A stretch of 7,280 nt of DNA, taken from NCBI GenBank assembly GCA_900320815.1, contig ONTY01000057.1, forward strand, positions 1 through 7,280, read 5' to 3'. The notes under the pieces are model-generated. The model made no database searches. It was not told the origin of the DNA and saw nothing but the letters and a program-made list of their open reading frames with translations. The position numbers and the translations under genes are program-made. This DNA comes from an uncultured Pseudomonadota bacterium. GTDB lineage: Bacteria > Pseudomonadota > Gammaproteobacteria > Burkholderiales > Burkholderiaceae_C. Shown here one piece after another: positions 5,533 to 7,280 of this stretch. The first letter of the stretch is position 1. Each line of letters opens with the position of its first letter.

Positions 5533-6150
5533 TTAGGGAGTTCCTGCCCCATCCCGCCGCTGGCGCGCGCGCGCCATCGCCGCTTGCACAGCGGCACGGC
5601 GGCGGGCGGCTTCGTTGGCTTCTGTGGCGCTTTGTTGCGGTGCGGCAGCGGGCGCAGCGCGGCGCGCCTGCACCTGCGCGTAGCGGGCGCGCGCACGAGC
5701 CGCCTGGACAGCGCTCCATGCTGCCCAGCCTGTTGCGCTGCCGCTGGCGTTTTCCATCGTGATGCACTCCAGCGGGCACACCGCCACGCAGCGCGCGCAG
5801 CCGGTGCATTCGCTTTCAATGACGGTGTGCAGGCGACGCGGCGCGCCACTGATGCAGTCCATGGGGCAAGCGCGCACGCAACGCGTGCAGCCGATGCACG
5901 CCTGCCAGTCAATCCAGGCGACGGCGCGCGGCGCCTCGGCGCCGTGCGCGGGATCGAGCGGCTGCACGCGCTGCCCGGTGATGGCAGCCAGGCGCCGCAC
6001 ACCCTCGGCGCCGCCTGTGGGGCACTGATTGATGGCGGCACGCCCGGCGGCAATGGCGTGCGCGTAGGCGGCGCAGTCTGGCTGCCCGCAGCGCGCGCAT
6101 TGCGTGTGCGGCAGCGCATCCAGCAGGCGCGCGACAAGCTGTTCAGTCAT
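5533..6150 (-). CDS. RnfB-like ferredoxin with Fes domain and two [4Fe-4S] clusters
   Basis: Predicted iron-sulfur electron carrier of 205 residues. Three cysteine groups are visible. An N-terminal Fes-type domain has Cys18, Cys21, Cys26 and Cys43 (QCARCGQPDC, then QCPTGG). Ferredoxin repeats follow with Cys85/88/91/95 and Cys115/118/121/125, each ending C-P-x-x-C-I. This is the layout of RnfB, the ferredoxin-like subunit of the Rnf complex. It lacks the N-terminal membrane segment of full RnfB and resembles the short soluble betaproteobacterial form annotated as RnfB or as an electron transport protein near nth. No other rnf gene or nth lies in the window, so its partner is unknown. After residue 134 the protein becomes Ala/Arg-rich, probably helical and basic. 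The ATG at 6150 begins the canonical MTEQLV start but lacks a clear ribosome-binding site. A terminator lies immediately upstream, so how the gene is transcribed is unclear. No hairpin terminator was seen after it. Confidence 0.9.
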   Translation of the reverse strand: MTEQLVARLLDALPHTQCARCGQPDCAAYAHAIAAGRAAINQCPTGGAEGVRRLAAITGQRVQPLDPAHGAEAPRAVAWIDWQACIGCTRCVRACPMDCISGAPRRLHTVIESECTGCARCVAVCPLECITMENASGSATGWAAWSAVQAARARARYAQVQARRAAPAAAPQQSATEANEAARRRAAVQAAMARARQRRDGAGTP

Positions 6151-6166
6151 GGTTTTTTGTGTGCAT

Positions 6167-6191
6167 AAAAAAGGGCGCGATCCGCGCCCTT
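6167..6191 (-). terminator. intrinsic terminator of phaZ
   Basis: AAGGGCGCG (6171-6179) and CGCGCCCTT (6183-6191) form a 9-base-pair stem with a 3-base loop. Read on the minus strand it is followed by six T (6172-6167). It lies 23 bases past the phaZ stop and ends only 16 bases before the ATG of the rnfB-like gene. Confidence 0.85.
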
Positions 6192-6214
6192 GGCCAGATT
6201 TTCAGCAGCGGTTT

Positions 6215-7280
6215 TCAGGCGTCTGCTTTTTTGGCGGTTTTCTTTGCCGCCGCCGCAGCGGGTTTCGCGGCGCCCGTGCTGTAGCGCGCCATAAAGGCTT
6301 TCACACGCGGATAGACAAAGGTGCGCCAGCGGCGACCGCTGAAAATGCCGTAGTGACCGGCACCTTCCACCGTGAGCTGATTCACGTCTTCGGGCGCAAT
6401 AGAGCTGCACAGCCCAACGGCGGCCACCGTCTGGCCCAGCCCCGTGATGTCGTCGCGCGAACCTTCAACCGTCATCAACCCCATGCCCTTAATATCTTGC
6501 GGGCGCACCAACTCCATTTGCCCCGTGGGCGAGCGCACTTCCCATTCGCCTTTGGCCAGCGCATAGTCCTGGAACACGGTTTTGATGGTTTCCAGATAAA
6601 ACGCCGCATCCATATCCAGCACGGCGTTGTATTCGTCGTAGAACTTGCGGTGCGTCTCTGCGCTGGAATCGTCGCCGCGAATCAGGCTCAGGAAGTAATC
6701 GTAGTGACTGCTGGCGTGGCGCCCAGGATTCATGGAAATAAAGCCGGCGTGCTGCATAAAGCCAGGATACACGCGGCGGCCTGCGCCAGGATATTTCGGC
6801 GGCACGTGGTAAATCAGGCGGTTATCAAACCAGTTGAAGCTGTGGTTCATCGCCAACTGGTTCACGTCTGTGGGGGACTGGCGCGCATCCACCGGCCCGC
6901 CCATGAGCACCATCGACAGCGGCAGCTTTTCGCCATGCGTCGCCATGAGCGAGACAGCGCCCAGCACCGGCACGCACGACTGGCACACGCACAACAGGTG
7001 GCAGTTGCCGTGCTCGGCTTGCACGTGACGGATGAACTCCTGCACGTAGTTCACGTAGTCGTCCAGGTGGAACACGCCCTCGCTGGTGGGCACCATGCGT
7101 GCGTCCGTCCAGTCGGTGATGTAAACCTTGTGCCCTTCGAGCATGGTGCGCACGGTGTCGCGCTCGAGCGTGGCGTGGTGGCCGGAGAGGGGCGCAAAGA
7201 TGATGACGGCGGGATGCGTGAGCAGCTCGTTGAGGATTTCGGGCTTGTCCGAGAGGCGCTTGAAGCGGCGCAAATCGCAA
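6215..7280 (-). CDS. phaZ: intracellular poly(3-hydroxybutyrate) depolymerase, N-terminus cut by the window edge
   Basis: The last 354 codons of a minus-strand gene that continues past the right edge; the first full codons read CDLRRFKR. The protein matches the Cupriavidus/Ralstonia PhaZ1-type depolymerase, which hydrolyses amorphous PHB on intracellular granules and returns hydroxybutyrate to metabolism. Family landmarks, numbered from the Leu at 7273: APLSGHHATL (27-36) with DTVRTML (39-45), HKVYITDW (48-55), catalytic Cys97 in CVCQSC, GGPVDARQSPT (125-135), RRVYPGFMQHAGF (166-178), SSHYDYFLSL (188-197), a catalytic Asp at 274 or 275 in EGSRDD, and His307 in AGHYGIFSGRRW. The family uses a cysteine nucleophile in place of serine, and here the whole triad is present. 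The last 18 residues form a lysine/alanine tail, unlike the short end I recall for R. eutropha PhaZ1. About 70 to 90 N-terminal residues are probably outside the window. A terminator follows. Confidence 0.93.
   Translation of the reverse strand, partial: CDLRRFKRLSDKPEILNELLTHPAVIIFAPLSGHHATLERDTVRTMLEGHKVYITDWTDARMVPTSEGVFHLDDYVNYVQEFIRHVQAEHGNCHLLCVCQSCVPVLGAVSLMATHGEKLPLSMVLMGGPVDARQSPTDVNQLAMNHSFNWFDNRLIYHVPPKYPGAGRRVYPGFMQHAGFISMNPGRHASSHYDYFLSLIRGDDSSAETHRKFYDEYNAVLDMDAAFYLETIKTVFQDYALAKGEWEVRSPTGQMELVRPQDIKGMGLMTVEGSRDDITGLGQTVAAVGLCSSIAPEDVNQLTVEGAGHYGIFSGRRWRTFVYPRVKAFMARYSTGAAKPAAAAAKKTAKKADA

Noticed and set aside
5584..6168. 194-codon plus-strand frame opposite the rnfB-like gene
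   Set aside because: No motif; the minus strand shows twelve ordered cluster cysteines.

Overview
The window looks like ordinary chromosome from a GC-rich betaproteobacterium, most likely Burkholderiales and plausibly Comamonadaceae. This rests on three things: strong G/C preference at third codon positions, an intracellular poly-3-hydroxybutyrate depolymerase close to the Cupriavidus/Ralstonia PhaZ type, and a short soluble RnfB-type ferredoxin of the kind found in that order. No mobile element, integrase, CRISPR array, tRNA or rRNA was seen.

Layout, left to right. The first 38 bases are the N-terminal codons of a YebC/PmpR-family gene reading left off the edge. Divergent from it is a HerA-like (DUF853/YjgR family) ATPase at 122-1675, closed by a strong hairpin terminator. 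A short convergent spacer holds a second terminator facing the other way, which ends a minus-strand DASS/SLC13 sodium-dicarboxylate transporter (1941-3380). Upstream of the transporter lies a gap of about 580 bases. It contains an exact TGTGA-N6-TCACA CRP-type palindrome, an AT-rich stretch with an inverted repeat, and an orphan minus-strand reading frame that resembles the tail of a CsgG/HfaB-like protein. Next come tatD (3959-4795) and a single-domain universal stress protein (4866-5315) with its own terminator. An AT-rich convergent spacer follows, with three GGTATA repeats. Then two minus-strand genes lie head to tail: an RnfB-like ferredoxin (5533-6150) and, at the right edge, the 5'-truncated PHB depolymerase phaZ (6215-7280). 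A terminator hairpin separates the last two.

The genes do not form one pathway. There is a loose carbon and energy theme: C4-dicarboxylate uptake, PHB mobilisation, an iron-sulfur electron carrier and a stress protein. I found no convincing new multi-gene system. The items most worth checking are the CRP-type site in front of the transporter, the orphan CsgG-like tail, the repeat-bearing spacer at 5466-5530, and the lysine/alanine tail on the depolymerase.
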